From JANRIC01 sp033765345 (GTDB lineage Bacteria; Bacteroidota; Bacteroidia; Cytophagales; Microscillaceae): a stretch of DNA of 28,143 nucleotides. Each line of letters opens with the position of its first letter. Positions within the stretch are counted from its first letter, which is position 1. Where the stretch lies: NCBI GenBank assembly GCA_033765345.1, contig JANRIC010000222.1:1-28143 (forward strand). The letters run 5' to 3'. This document shows, piece after piece, positions 13,458-21,671 of this stretch. Position numbers and translations under genes: made by a program. The notes under the pieces were generated by a model that did not search any database, was not told where the DNA came from, and saw nothing but the letters and a program-made list of their open reading frames with translations.

Positions 13458-15311
13458 ATGTTAAGTTTATTTCGAACCATCCGTTCCAAACTTTTATTTG
13501 CATTTTTCTCCTTTTTGCTAATCACAGCGGGTTTTATTGTGTTGGCTGATTTTTGGTTTGATGCCCAAGAACAAACCATACAGCGAACCCTGGATGATCT
13601 CAACAATATCAATGTCAATCTTCAAAGAGTAGAAAAACTAGAATATGCCTTTTTTAAGGATGACATCATCAATGAAGGTTTTCATAAAACTGGAAACAGC
13701 AAAATTTTACAGGATAGGCATAAATACTTTACCAATATCAAATCCAATCTAAAAACCCTTAAAAAATCCGGCGTAATTCGCTCTCTGGATATCAGTAAAG
13801 AAATTGACCAATTGATTGAAAATTTTGACCTCAATGATAGAAACTTTCAAAAACTGGTAGAACTCACCCGCCAAAGAGGATTTAAAAGTTATGGTATCGA
13901 GGGCAATATGCGGAAGTATATCCACAGCATCGAGAATGCAGATAATAATTATGACAGAGCCACTATGCTGATGATTCGCAGACACGAAAAAGACTTTATC
14001 ATTCGTAAGCAAAAATCTTATATCCAATCGCTCAAAGATGAAGTGGCTAAACTCCGCAGACAGGTGGCTGGTCAACCTGAAATGCTCAAAGATTTGATAG
14101 AATATGAAGCCAATTTTATCAAACTGGCTGAAATCGAGGAAAGAATGGGATTTACCAATCAGGAAGGTCTCAAAAAAGAATTATATGTCCTGGGACAAAG
14201 AAATAATCAAAAAATTGAAGAACTCAATACCGCCATCGATCAGGCTGTTAGAAATCTTCGTACCCAAAACAAAGCCATCCAAAGCCTTTTGATTTTGATG
14301 GGTACAGGCTTGGTTTTTATCCTGGTGTTTTTTGTAACGCGGAGCCTCAGTAAGCCCATCAGCAATCTTTCCAACTCTATTCATCAAGTCATTAAGCACA
14401 ACTTCTCCAACGAAATTAAGTTTGACCTCCAGATTTATTCTAATGACGAACTAGGAACGCTCTCCCAGGATGTCAGTTATATGGTGCAGACGGTTCAAAA
14501 TAATATTGCTGAAATTCAGGATCAAAAAGCCAAATTAGAGAAAAAACAGAGCATCTTGATGGAAGGGGTCAGTTATGCAAAACGAATCCAGCAGGCAATC
14601 TTGCCAGAGTATATGATTAGTCACCACTTCAAGAAGTTTTTTGTGATTTATCGCCCACTTTTTGATGTTTCTGGTGATTTTTACTGGTTTACTGAGCTAA
14701 ACGGCAAAAAATATATCGCCGTAGTGGATTGTACAGGTAAGGGAGTGTCAGGAGCTTTTATGTCTATGATCGGGAATACCCTACTCAATCAGGTAATCAA
14801 TGAAAAAAAACTAGAAGACCTTACCCTTATTTTAGAAACCTTAAACACTGAATTTAAGTCGCTTTTTAATCAGGATCAACGCATGACCGATGACCGTATG
14901 GATGTATGCCTTTGTACCGTACAGCCCCATCCTGAAAAACCAGACTATTGGCTTGTGAATTTTGCCGGAGCAAATCGCCCTCTTTATTACAGCCAGGGTT
15001 GGGAGCTTGTCGAGGTCAAAGGAACCGAACGCTCCATCGGAGGGCGAAATATGAACCAAGAGAAATCTTTTGCCACTGAAGTCTTTGAACTCAAAAAAGG
15101 GAATTTCCTCTATCTGACAAGCGATGGCTTTATCAATCAACACAACAAAGAGCAAAAAAAATACGGCTCTACCCAGCTCAAAGAGTTCCTACGCCGTATT
15201 GTACACCTACCCGTCAAACAACAAGAACAAAGACTCAACCAAGAACTCAATCATTATATGCAGGGGGTCTCCCAAAGAGACGATATTACGCTCTTGGTGC
15301 TGAAGCTTTGA
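13458..15311 (+). CDS. membrane receptor with HAMP and SpoIIE-type PP2C phosphatase
   Basis: This is a receptor phosphatase of 617 residues from the ATG at 13458. Helix 1 (about 11-32) and helix 2 (about 276-295) enclose an all-helical extracytoplasmic domain of about 240 residues. Its LMIRRHEKDFIIR segment resembles the helical bimodular (HBM)-type ligand domains of chemoreceptors. A HAMP domain (about 295-350) and a coil lead to the SpoIIE/PP2C domain (about 370-617). The metal-site motifs are present: SGDFYWF, DCTGKGVSGAFMS, DRMDVCLC, TSDGFI and QRDDITLLV. The second motif has KGVS where the two paralogues in the window have HGVP. Such enzymes dephosphorylate Ser/Thr in anti-sigma-antagonist or SiaC-like partners. 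No partner gene is adjacent; the SiaC-like proteins in this window are candidates. Confidence 0.85.
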   Translation: MLSLFRTIRSKLLFAFFSFLLITAGFIVLADFWFDAQEQTIQRTLDDLNNINVNLQRVEKLEYAFFKDDIINEGFHKTGNSKILQDRHKYFTNIKSNLKTLKKSGVIRSLDISKEIDQLIENFDLNDRNFQKLVELTRQRGFKSYGIEGNMRKYIHSIENADNNYDRATMLMIRRHEKDFIIRKQKSYIQSLKDEVAKLRRQVAGQPEMLKDLIEYEANFIKLAEIEERMGFTNQEGLKKELYVLGQRNNQKIEELNTAIDQAVRNLRTQNKAIQSLLILMGTGLVFILVFFVTRSLSKPISNLSNSIHQVIKHNFSNEIKFDLQIYSNDELGTLSQDVSYMVQTVQNNIAEIQDQKAKLEKKQSILMEGVSYAKRIQQAILPEYMISHHFKKFFVIYRPLFDVSGDFYWFTELNGKKYIAVVDCTGKGVSGAFMSMIGNTLLNQVINEKKLEDLTLILETLNTEFKSLFNQDQRMTDDRMDVCLCTVQPHPEKPDYWLVNFAGANRPLYYSQGWELVEVKGTERSIGGRNMNQEKSFATEVFELKKGNFLYLTSDGFINQHNKEQKKYGSTQLKEFLRRIVHLPVKQQEQRLNQELNHYMQGVSQRDDITLLVLKL

Positions 15312-15454
15312 TCTCCTCCAGTCTTTCAGGTATTGGAAATCAGGGATTTATCTCGAGAAAAAATAAAATAGTTGAAATGACTTGCTTTTAATTCTTTTTG
15401 CCTTCTGGATATTTATGAATTATTCCTTTACTTTGTCCCTTTAAATGACTTTTT

Positions 15455-16606
15455 ATGAAAAGAATACTATTCCTGGACAGAGACGGAACAATCATCATCG
15501 AACCCCCCGAAGATCTTCAGGTGGATTCCCTGGAAAAACTTGAATTTTATCCCGGAGTAATTCTAAATCTGCATCACATTGTCAGCAATCTGAGCTACGA
15601 ACTGGTCATGGTGACCAATCAGGATGGTTTGGGTACTCCAAGCTTCCCCGAAGAACAGTTCTGGCCGGCACATCATAAAATGCTCAAAACCCTGCAAGGG
15701 GAGGGCATTCAATTTAATGCCATTCATATTGACAGAAGCCTCGAACACGAACAAGCACCTACCCGCAAGCCCCGTACCGGAATGCTTGAAGAATATATCA
15801 TAGACCCAACCTATGACCTGGCTAATTCTTATGTAATTGGAGACCGAGTTACGGACATGGAGTTAGCCTATAACCTGGGAGCTAAAGGCATTCTCATTCG
15901 TGACCCTAGCAATGATTTTAATTTGCCAAAGCCTGCAATTGAGGAGGTTATAGAGCTGATTACTACCGATTGGAGTGAAATATATCAGTTTCTTTCACTG
16001 GGAGAACAGGTACTCAATCATCGTGAACGACAGGCTGAGGTACATCGCAAGACCAAAGAAACGGATATTTATGTGCGCCTCAACCTGGATGGAGAAGGCA
16101 AGGCTGAAATAGAAACCGGAATCGGCTTTTTTGATCACATGCTTGATCAGGTTGCCAAACACGCCCAATGCGATCTTTGGGTTACGGTCAAAGGTGACTT
16201 ACACATCGACGAGCACCATAGCATTGAGGATACGGCTATTTGTCTGGGAGAAGCCTTTTCCAAAGCACTGGGGCAAAAACGAGGGATCAACCGGTATGGA
16301 TTTTCTCTACTTCCTATGGATGAAGCCCTGGCACAAGTGGCACTTGATTTTTCAGGGCGACCCTGGTTGGTTTGGGAAGCTAATTTCAAACGGGAAAAAG
16401 TAGGCGGAATGCCTACCGAAATGTTTTTTCATTTCTTTAAATCCTTTTCAGACCACGCTGCTTGTAATTTGAATATAAAGGTAGAAGGAGTCAATGAACA
16501 CCACATGATCGAGGCGGTTTTTAAGTCTTTTGCCAAAGCCATCAAAATGGCCAAACACAGAGATAAAAATAACCCCGATATTCCCAGTACTAAAGGTATA
16601 CTCTAA
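15455..16606 (+). CDS. hisB: bifunctional histidinol-phosphatase / imidazoleglycerol-phosphate dehydratase
   Basis: This 383-residue cytosolic enzyme performs two steps of histidine synthesis: dehydration of imidazoleglycerol phosphate to imidazoleacetol phosphate, and later dephosphorylation of histidinol phosphate. The N-terminal HAD domain (1-165) has the nucleophile motif LFLDRDGT (Asp8, Asp10) and YVIGDRVTDMELA. The C-terminal dehydratase domain (about 195-383) has the metal-binding clusters GFFDHMLDQVAKH, DEHHSIEDTA, SDHAACNL and EHHMIEAVFKSFAKAIK. The fused form is found in enterobacteria and many Bacteroidota. It is the first gene of a tight hisB-hisH-hisA run; hisH starts 12 bp downstream. 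Confidence 0.95.
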   Translation: MKRILFLDRDGTIIIEPPEDLQVDSLEKLEFYPGVILNLHHIVSNLSYELVMVTNQDGLGTPSFPEEQFWPAHHKMLKTLQGEGIQFNAIHIDRSLEHEQAPTRKPRTGMLEEYIIDPTYDLANSYVIGDRVTDMELAYNLGAKGILIRDPSNDFNLPKPAIEEVIELITTDWSEIYQFLSLGEQVLNHRERQAEVHRKTKETDIYVRLNLDGEGKAEIETGIGFFDHMLDQVAKHAQCDLWVTVKGDLHIDEHHSIEDTAICLGEAFSKALGQKRGINRYGFSLLPMDEALAQVALDFSGRPWLVWEANFKREKVGGMPTEMFFHFFKSFSDHAACNLNIKVEGVNEHHMIEAVFKSFAKAIKMAKHRDKNNPDIPSTKGIL

Positions 16607-16618
16607 CCCTCTAAAAAA

Positions 16619-17215
16619 ATGAAATTAGCTATCATAAATTATAATGCCGGAAATACACAATCGGTAATTTATGCCCTCGAAAGATTAGGCATTCAACCTT
16701 TGCTCACTGACGACCCCGAGGAGCTGAAATCCGCCGATCGGGTATTGCTGCCGGGTGTAGGCGAGGCCGGTTCAGCCATGAATAGCCTAAAAAGCCGGGG
16801 GCTCGACAAAGTGATCGGAGAGCTTAAACAACCCTTCCTGGGGATCTGTGTCGGAATGCAATTGATGTGTAGTCATTCTGAAGAAAATAACACGCCTTGC
16901 TTAAATATCTTTTCAGAAAAAGTACGTGCATTTAATAATTATCGAAAACCCGAATTTAAAATTCCACACATGGGTTGGAATCAATTAGAGCAGCTCAAAA
17001 GCCCTTTGTTTAAAGGGGTGCTTGAAGGAGCCTATGCTTATTTTGCCCATTCATATTATGTGGAAGACAGCCCTTTCGCCATCGTTCATACGGATTATAT
17101 CCAAAAATTTGCCTCTGGTTTGCAGAAGGATAATTTTTATGCGGTACAATTTCACCCTGAAAAAAGCGGAGAACTGGGTGTACAACTCTTTAAGAATTTT
17201 TTGGAAATAAACTGA
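16619..17215 (+). CDS. hisH: imidazole glycerol phosphate synthase glutaminase subunit
   Basis: This 198-residue class-I glutamine amidotransferase feeds ammonia to HisF for imidazole ring closure. Its catalytic triad is visible: Cys77 in LGICVGMQL, and His179 and Glu181 in VQFHPEKSG. The family N-terminus IINYNAGNTQSV and the oxyanion-strand PGVGEAGSAM are present. Length is normal. hisA follows after 10 bp. Its obligate partner HisF is not encoded in this window, although hisF usually lies next to hisA; it must be elsewhere in the genome for the pathway to work. Confidence 0.95.
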   Translation: MKLAIINYNAGNTQSVIYALERLGIQPLLTDDPEELKSADRVLLPGVGEAGSAMNSLKSRGLDKVIGELKQPFLGICVGMQLMCSHSEENNTPCLNIFSEKVRAFNNYRKPEFKIPHMGWNQLEQLKSPLFKGVLEGAYAYFAHSYYVEDSPFAIVHTDYIQKFASGLQKDNFYAVQFHPEKSGELGVQLFKNFLEIN

Positions 17216-17225
17216 TGCATACAAA

Positions 17226-17951
17226 ATGATACGAATTATCCCGGCAATTGACATCATCGGGGGGCAGTGCGTCCGCCTTACACAAGGAGATTTTCAAACT
17301 AAAAAGGTATATCACGCCGACCCCCTTGAGATGGCCAAAGAATACGAAGGGTATGGCATTACTCATTTGCACCTGGTCGATCTGGACGGTGCTAAAGCTG
17401 GGCATCTGGTCAATTGGAAAATTCTGGAAGATATTTGTAAACAAACGTCTCTTTCGGTCGATTTTGGCGGAGGTTTACAATCCGACGAAGACCTCAGAAC
17501 GGCTTTTAGTTGTGGGGCAAAGCAAATCACTGGAGGAAGTATCGCCGTCAAAAACAAAGATAAATTTCTGTCATGGATTGAAGAGTTTGGCGGAGAAAAA
17601 ATTATTTTGGGTGCAGATACTCAACTTGAAAAAATTGCTATCTCTGGCTGGCAAACTATTACTGATATTCATATCTTTGACTTTTTGGACGAGTTTACCC
17701 AAAAAGGTATTCAGTATGTCATCAGCACCGATATTAGCAAGGATGGACTTTTACAGGGAACTTCTCTGGAATTGTACCAGCGAATCAGAGAGCGATACCC
17801 AAAGCTAAATCTGATCGCTAGTGGGGGAGTAGCAAGTATGCAAGACGTGAGCGATTTGGACGAGATGGGGGCTTATGGCGTGATCATTGGCAAGGCTTTA
17901 TATGAAAATAAGATCAAATTAGAAGATATTCGGAAATATCATACTGTTTAA
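17226..17951 (+). CDS. hisA: ProFAR isomerase
   Basis: This 241-residue TIM-barrel enzyme opens the ribose of ProFAR by Amadori rearrangement in histidine synthesis. The start IIPAIDIIGG carries catalytic Asp9; the second acid, Asp131, is in LGADTQ. The phosphate-binding loops DFGGGLQS, STDISKDGLLQG and ASGGVASMQD are all present, showing the usual half-barrel repeat. Length and motifs are complete. It is the last gene of the local his run; after it comes a fresh promoter and an unrelated gene, where hisF and hisIE would often be. Confidence 0.95.
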   Translation: MIRIIPAIDIIGGQCVRLTQGDFQTKKVYHADPLEMAKEYEGYGITHLHLVDLDGAKAGHLVNWKILEDICKQTSLSVDFGGGLQSDEDLRTAFSCGAKQITGGSIAVKNKDKFLSWIEEFGGEKIILGADTQLEKIAISGWQTITDIHIFDFLDEFTQKGIQYVISTDISKDGLLQGTSLELYQRIRERYPKLNLIASGGVASMQDVSDLDEMGAYGVIIGKALYENKIKLEDIRKYHTV

Positions 17952-17996
17952 ATTCAAACAATTAATCAATTAATTCATTTATAATAAGTAAATTAG

Positions 17997-18004
17997 TATA
18001 TTTG
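17997..18004 (+). promoter_or_regulatory. -7 element TATATTTG upstream of the 18043 gene
   Basis: TATATTTG at 17997-18004 is a perfect match to TAnnTTTG, 38 bp before the ATG. No TTG stands at the usual distance upstream. It suggests the 18043 gene is transcribed separately from hisBHA. Confidence 0.45.
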
Positions 18005-18042
18005 GGGAAGCTAGTCATTGTTAATCAGTAAAATACCCTGTT

Positions 18043-18576
18043 ATGGCATCTTCTGAAGATAATAAAGAATCAGGTACGCTTATATATGATCGGGCAAAAC
18101 ATCACTTTCTAGGAAATTTTCCAAGTATTCTTCCTATTGAGCAGGCTTATGTACATATTGGCATGTTTTTGGGCTGGATGCTGGAAAAAGAGCTTTACAG
18201 CTCAATTTTTGAAGATGAAGAGGCTCATCAAGTGATTCGATTTCTTAAAAGAGATATGAGCTGCGCTATTCTTAGTGCAATTTGGGACGGTTATTTGGGC
18301 GAAGACCTATTCAACAAGGAGGGAAATGCCTTTTCAGTCTATTATTATCAGAGTGGAATGTATCACAAAGATTATCAGGAGGTTCTGGCGAATGATTTGC
18401 CCTCCATCTATCACGTAGAAGATACTTGGGAAAATTATGATAAACTTTCCCAAAAAATAGATGAGCGGTATGATGTCTGGAAAAAAAACTACGCACCTGA
18501 TGAAGAAGGCAAAATCAATGAACTTGCCGCCGAACTAAAAAGTCGAGGCAAAACCAACGATGCAACCTCCGGGTAG
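18043..18576 (+). CDS. uncharacterised acidic cytosolic protein
   Basis: This 177-residue soluble protein has no signal peptide or membrane helix. The first 140 residues form a compact, aromatic-rich domain: YDRAKHHFLGNFPSILPIEQ, then YVHIGMFLGWMLEKELYS, a basic helix HQVIRFLKRDMS, and NAFSVYYYQSGMYHKDYQEV leading to LPSIYHVEDTWENYDKLSQKI. I recognise the pattern as a conserved domain of unknown function found in scattered bacteria, often near toxin-immunity or hypothetical genes, but cannot name it surely. The last 30 residues are polar and probably flexible. It converges on the SiaC-like gene at 18635 with a perfect palindrome between them. There is no direct evidence that it belongs to the signalling cluster. 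Confidence 0.6.
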   Translation: MASSEDNKESGTLIYDRAKHHFLGNFPSILPIEQAYVHIGMFLGWMLEKELYSSIFEDEEAHQVIRFLKRDMSCAILSAIWDGYLGEDLFNKEGNAFSVYYYQSGMYHKDYQEVLANDLPSIYHVEDTWENYDKLSQKIDERYDVWKKNYAPDEEGKINELAAELKSRGKTNDATSG

Positions 18577-18586
18577 AATATTTTGA

Positions 18587-18602
18587 GATGTTTTAAAACA
18601 TC
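18587..18602. terminator. 16-bp palindrome between convergent genes
   Basis: GATGTTTTAAAACATC is a perfect palindrome lying 11 bp after the stop of the plus-strand gene and 33 bp before the stop of the minus-strand SiaC-like gene. Without a T-tract it is a weak terminator at best. Confidence 0.35.
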
Positions 18603-18634
18603 GGCTTACTATTGAAAGGTGCCTTTTCTTGCTT

Positions 18635-19024
18635 TTAAGTAATTTCTTCACAAGGAATCAACTCAAAAGGAAGTTTGGAAAACGAATTAAAATCTTCGCC
18701 CAAATCTTTCATGTCTTCATCCTCTACTTCATAAAACCAATTGACGTGTACTTTCCTCTCCTCGCCTTCCAAAGGCTCAAGAGTTTTAATCATCTTCCCT
18801 AAAACAGCCGAAGTGCTGGTATTGACATAAATTAGCTTAAATGTCATTGTGATTTTCAAGGGAGAAGCTGTCTTCACGTATTCTTCGAGGGCTTCAAGCA
18901 AAGGATTATAAAACTCTTCAGTGTCCTCCGGAATGGAAACCCCCTTGATTTCAAGCTCTCCATCTTTAAAATTAAAGCGAACTTCGGGGGTAGTTGGTGC
19001 TTCTTTAATAAAAATATCTTCCAT
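18635..19024 (-). CDS. SiaC-family regulatory phosphoprotein, last gene of cluster
   Basis: This 129-residue acidic cytosolic protein is of the SiaC/DUF1987 family. It has the leading strand pair (FNFKDGELEIKGVSIPED), the FYNPLLEALEEYV helix, FKLIYVNTSTSAVLGKMI with presumed phospho-Thr69, and VHVNWFYEVEDEDMKDLGEDF. The acceptor loop reads VNTST where the other two copies read FNTSS, so kinase or phosphatase preference may differ. The ATG at 19024 lies 48 bp after the stop of the TPR-PP2C gene, and it is the last gene of the minus-strand run. By position it is the likely partner of that phosphatase. The output it controls is unknown. Confidence 0.8.
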   Translation of the reverse strand: MEDIFIKEAPTTPEVRFNFKDGELEIKGVSIPEDTEEFYNPLLEALEEYVKTASPLKITMTFKLIYVNTSTSAVLGKMIKTLEPLEGEERKVHVNWFYEVEDEDMKDLGEDFNSFSKLPFELIPCEEIT

Positions 19025-19072
19025 TTTTTTTAGTTTTATGAATTCGAACGATGCCTTGAAAAATTTCCGGAT

Positions 19073-21019
19073 TTAAAGCTTGACACCTATCACCATGATG
19101 TCATCCATTTGTCTGTTTTTGCCCATCCAATCCATCAATGTCCTGTTTAGGATTTCTTTTTGTTCTGACAAGGGCTTTTGATAATTTTCATAAATAGATT
19201 TAAACAATCTGGATTTAGCAAATTTGCGTCCTTTCGGGCCTCCGAACTGGTCTTGAAAACCATCAGAGAAGATATAAAACCATGTAGATTTGCTAATATC
19301 AAAAGTATGCTTGGTAAAAATCCTGGGGCGATCCTTTTGGAAGCCACCGATAGGCAATTTGCTGGAATGTACATCTTCATAGATTCCATCCTGGATGATC
19401 ATCAAAGACCTACTGGCTCCGGCAAATTCCATGATTTTTTGCTCCCGATCAATGACACATAGGGCAATATCCATACCATCTTGGTTGTTGGTCTCTTCCT
19501 GATTGAGGGCAATTCCAATACTTTTGTGTAATTCGGTAAGAATATAATCGGGTTCTGTAATACTCTGATTATTAATAATTTGATTCAGGTAAGAATCTCC
19601 CAACATAGACATAATTGCGCCCGGGACTCCGTGCCCAGTACAATCTACGGCTGCCAGGATAATCTTGTTGTTGTGCCGGGCAAACCAATAAAAATCGCCG
19701 CTAACGATATCCCTAGGCTTGAAAAGAATAAAATGTTCCGGGAGTGCCTCGGTGATTTTGGCGGCTCGGGGAAGCATAGATTCCTGGATTCTTTTGGCAT
19801 AGTTGATACTAGCCGTAATATCTTTGTTTTTACGTTCAATTTCTTTAAAGGTAGCTTCGAGCGTTTCGTTTTTGCGGTTGATGGATTCGTTTTGAAGTTC
19901 GATTTTTTTGGTTTGTTCCTCGAGTTTTTTATTTTTCAGCTCAATTTCTTTTCGCTTTCTTTCTAAAAGAAGGTTAATCTTTTGTTTTTGGATATTATTT
20001 CTGTAAAGGATCAGAATAATCAATAGTAAAAAAACGACTGCGGTGCCGATGGTATAATTGATAATTTTCTGTTGGCGGAGTTTATCACTTTGAAGTCTCT
20101 CAAGTTCCTCTTTTTCATCCAGTTTTTGCTGAATATCTTCTATATTTTTATTTTTAATAATTTGATCATTGATAAAATCATTTTCTTTTTCCTTGACATA
20201 GTGCTGATAATTTTCATAAGCATTTTTGTAATCACCTTCTTCGGCAAAGATTCTGGAGATACCCTGATAGGCTTTGAGCTTGAGTTCGGTATTATCATCT
20301 ACTTTCCCCATCTCGAGAAGTTGTTTATACTGACTGAGTGCATCTCGATTTTTATTCATACGAAAATAGGTCTCAGCCAGGCGTGTCAGATTAATGGTAA
20401 TAATTCCTCTGTCCTTGAGTGAGTCAGCCAGTGCGAGTGCCTCCCGGTGAAAGCGGATAGATTGGTCATACTCCCCTTTTTTATACAAAGCGCCTCCTAG
20501 GTTGGTGAGAGAGACTGCCAGACCTTTTAGATCATTAATTTCTTGATTAAGTGTGATACTTTGCTGGTAATAATTGATTGCCTGATCGTACTTATCCATT
20601 TGCACCAAGGTATTGCCTAATTGGTTGTAGCTCAGGGCGACTCCGGACTTATCCGTTTGATTTTGCCTAAAAGATAATGCTTTGAGAAAGAATTTGAGGG
20701 CTTCATGATAAGCACCTTGGCTATGGTATATTTTGCCGATATTTTCGGCACTGATTACAATTCCTTCGGGGTATTGGTTTGCCTCCGAAATACTCAATGC
20801 TTTATCGGCGTATTCTTTGGCTTTTAGTGGATTGGCAGTGACATATTCATCATAAAGTGCATTGAGTATCTTCACCTGGTTGGTATCTACTTTACTCAAT
20901 CTCAATAAGCTTTCCAGGCGGTCGGCCTTGCTGGAAGTTTGGGCTGAACTTTCCATTGTAAGGCAGATCGTGGAGCAATAAATGAGTAAAATTGTATACC
21001 TAAGAAAATATTTTTCCAT
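19073..21019 (-). CDS. TPR-containing SpoIIE-type PP2C phosphatase
   Basis: This is a receptor phosphatase of 648 residues from the ATG at 21019 (MEKYFLRY). A GTG at 21082 would add 21 residues before the signal peptide and is less likely. A signal peptide (about 1-27, ending ESSAQ) is followed by about six periplasmic TPR repeats (about 50-285; for example LTNLGGALYKKGEYDQSI). One membrane helix (about 320-339) and a long coiled coil follow, then the PP2C domain (about 405-648). All metal motifs are intact: SGDFYWF, DCTGHGVPGAIMS, NQDGMDIALC, FSDGFQD and QMDDIMVIG. It should dephosphorylate a Ser/Thr partner, most simply the SiaC-like proteins on either side. Its sensor half closely parallels the TPR kinase at 11091. 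A hairpin separates it from the upstream SiaC gene. Confidence 0.85.
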   Translation of the reverse strand: MEKYFLRYTILLIYCSTICLTMESSAQTSSKADRLESLLRLSKVDTNQVKILNALYDEYVTANPLKAKEYADKALSISEANQYPEGIVISAENIGKIYHSQGAYHEALKFFLKALSFRQNQTDKSGVALSYNQLGNTLVQMDKYDQAINYYQQSITLNQEINDLKGLAVSLTNLGGALYKKGEYDQSIRFHREALALADSLKDRGIITINLTRLAETYFRMNKNRDALSQYKQLLEMGKVDDNTELKLKAYQGISRIFAEEGDYKNAYENYQHYVKEKENDFINDQIIKNKNIEDIQQKLDEKEELERLQSDKLRQQKIINYTIGTAVVFLLLIILILYRNNIQKQKINLLLERKRKEIELKNKKLEEQTKKIELQNESINRKNETLEATFKEIERKNKDITASINYAKRIQESMLPRAAKITEALPEHFILFKPRDIVSGDFYWFARHNNKIILAAVDCTGHGVPGAIMSMLGDSYLNQIINNQSITEPDYILTELHKSIGIALNQEETNNQDGMDIALCVIDREQKIMEFAGASRSLMIIQDGIYEDVHSSKLPIGGFQKDRPRIFTKHTFDISKSTWFYIFSDGFQDQFGGPKGRKFAKSRLFKSIYENYQKPLSEQKEILNRTLMDWMGKNRQMDDIMVIGVKL

Positions 21020-21083
21020 CAACTTCTTGATAATAATCGAGAATTTTTTGAACGTGGTGAAGCATTTAGACTTGAAAGCCACT

Positions 21084-21116
21084 CCCGATTTTGGATAAAA
21101 CGTACTCCAAATCGGG
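21084..21116 (-). promoter_or_regulatory. hairpin inside the phospho-relay cluster
   Basis: CCCGATTT (21084-21091) pairs perfectly with AAATCGGG (21109-21116); allowing one bulged base, the stem extends to 11 pairs through TGGA/TCCA. It lies in the 181-bp gap between the SiaC-like gene at 21201 and the TPR-PP2C gene. There is no U-tract on the minus-strand side, so attenuation or transcript processing fits better than full termination. Confidence 0.5.
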
Positions 21117-21200
21117 CATGGGTAATTCTATTAATTATTCAAAATAAGTACAACTGCGACATACGAGATACAGGTCTATGGCAGAATTGATATACAGCCA

Positions 21201-21596
21201 TTAGTCTTCGGGTTCAAATTCGAACATGTGAATTTCAAGCCCTGTGTCTTTCATATAGTCTTCTGCTTCTTCGGCAATACTTTCATCGTCTTCGGGATAA
21301 TACCAATTGACAGTTACGGCACCGCCATTGTCTTCGTATTTTTTTAAAACCCTGAGTACATTGAGAATACTTCTTGAAGAACTGGTATTGAAGTACGTTA
21401 GTTTAAAGTTAAAAGTAATAGACCTATTGACCTCCCGGATATAATTTTCAAGCCAGTTGATAATATTGTTATAAAATTCGTCGGTATCTTCCAAATAAGA
21501 TTCACCGGATATTTCGCAAATTCCTGTACTGGCATTCAATTTTACTTCAGGGATAAAATAAACACCACTTTCGCCTTTAATCTCTAAGTTTTCCAT
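21201..21596 (-). CDS. SiaC-family regulatory phosphoprotein, third gene of cluster
   Basis: This is a 131-residue acidic protein from the ATG at 21596 (MENLEIKG); a TTG nine bases upstream is also in frame. It has the SiaC/DUF1987 pattern: LNASTGICEISGESYLED, EFYNNIINWLENYI, FNFKLTYFNTSSSRSILNVL with presumed phospho-Thr71, and VTVNWYYPEDDESIAEEAEDYM. It starts 75 bp after the SiaB-type kinase gene, the same kinase-then-SiaC order as in siaABC of Pseudomonas, so it is the best candidate for that kinase's direct target. In the Pseudomonas system the unphosphorylated protein binds and activates a diguanylate cyclase; no such enzyme is encoded here. Confidence 0.85.
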   Translation of the reverse strand: MENLEIKGESGVYFIPEVKLNASTGICEISGESYLEDTDEFYNNIINWLENYIREVNRSITFNFKLTYFNTSSSRSILNVLRVLKKYEDNGGAVTVNWYYPEDDESIAEEAEDYMKDTGLEIHMFEFEPED

Positions 21597-21671
21597 ATAT
21601 CTCAAAACATTTAAATTTATTTTCTTAAACTAAATTTTTACTTTTTTAATTATTAAAATTTAACAATTGAA

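Noticed and set aside
19580..19966. A 128-codon plus-strand ORF rich in Phe.
   Set aside because: It is the antisense of the PP2C and coiled-coil part of the TPR phosphatase; the Phe runs reflect Lys/Glu codons on the other strand.
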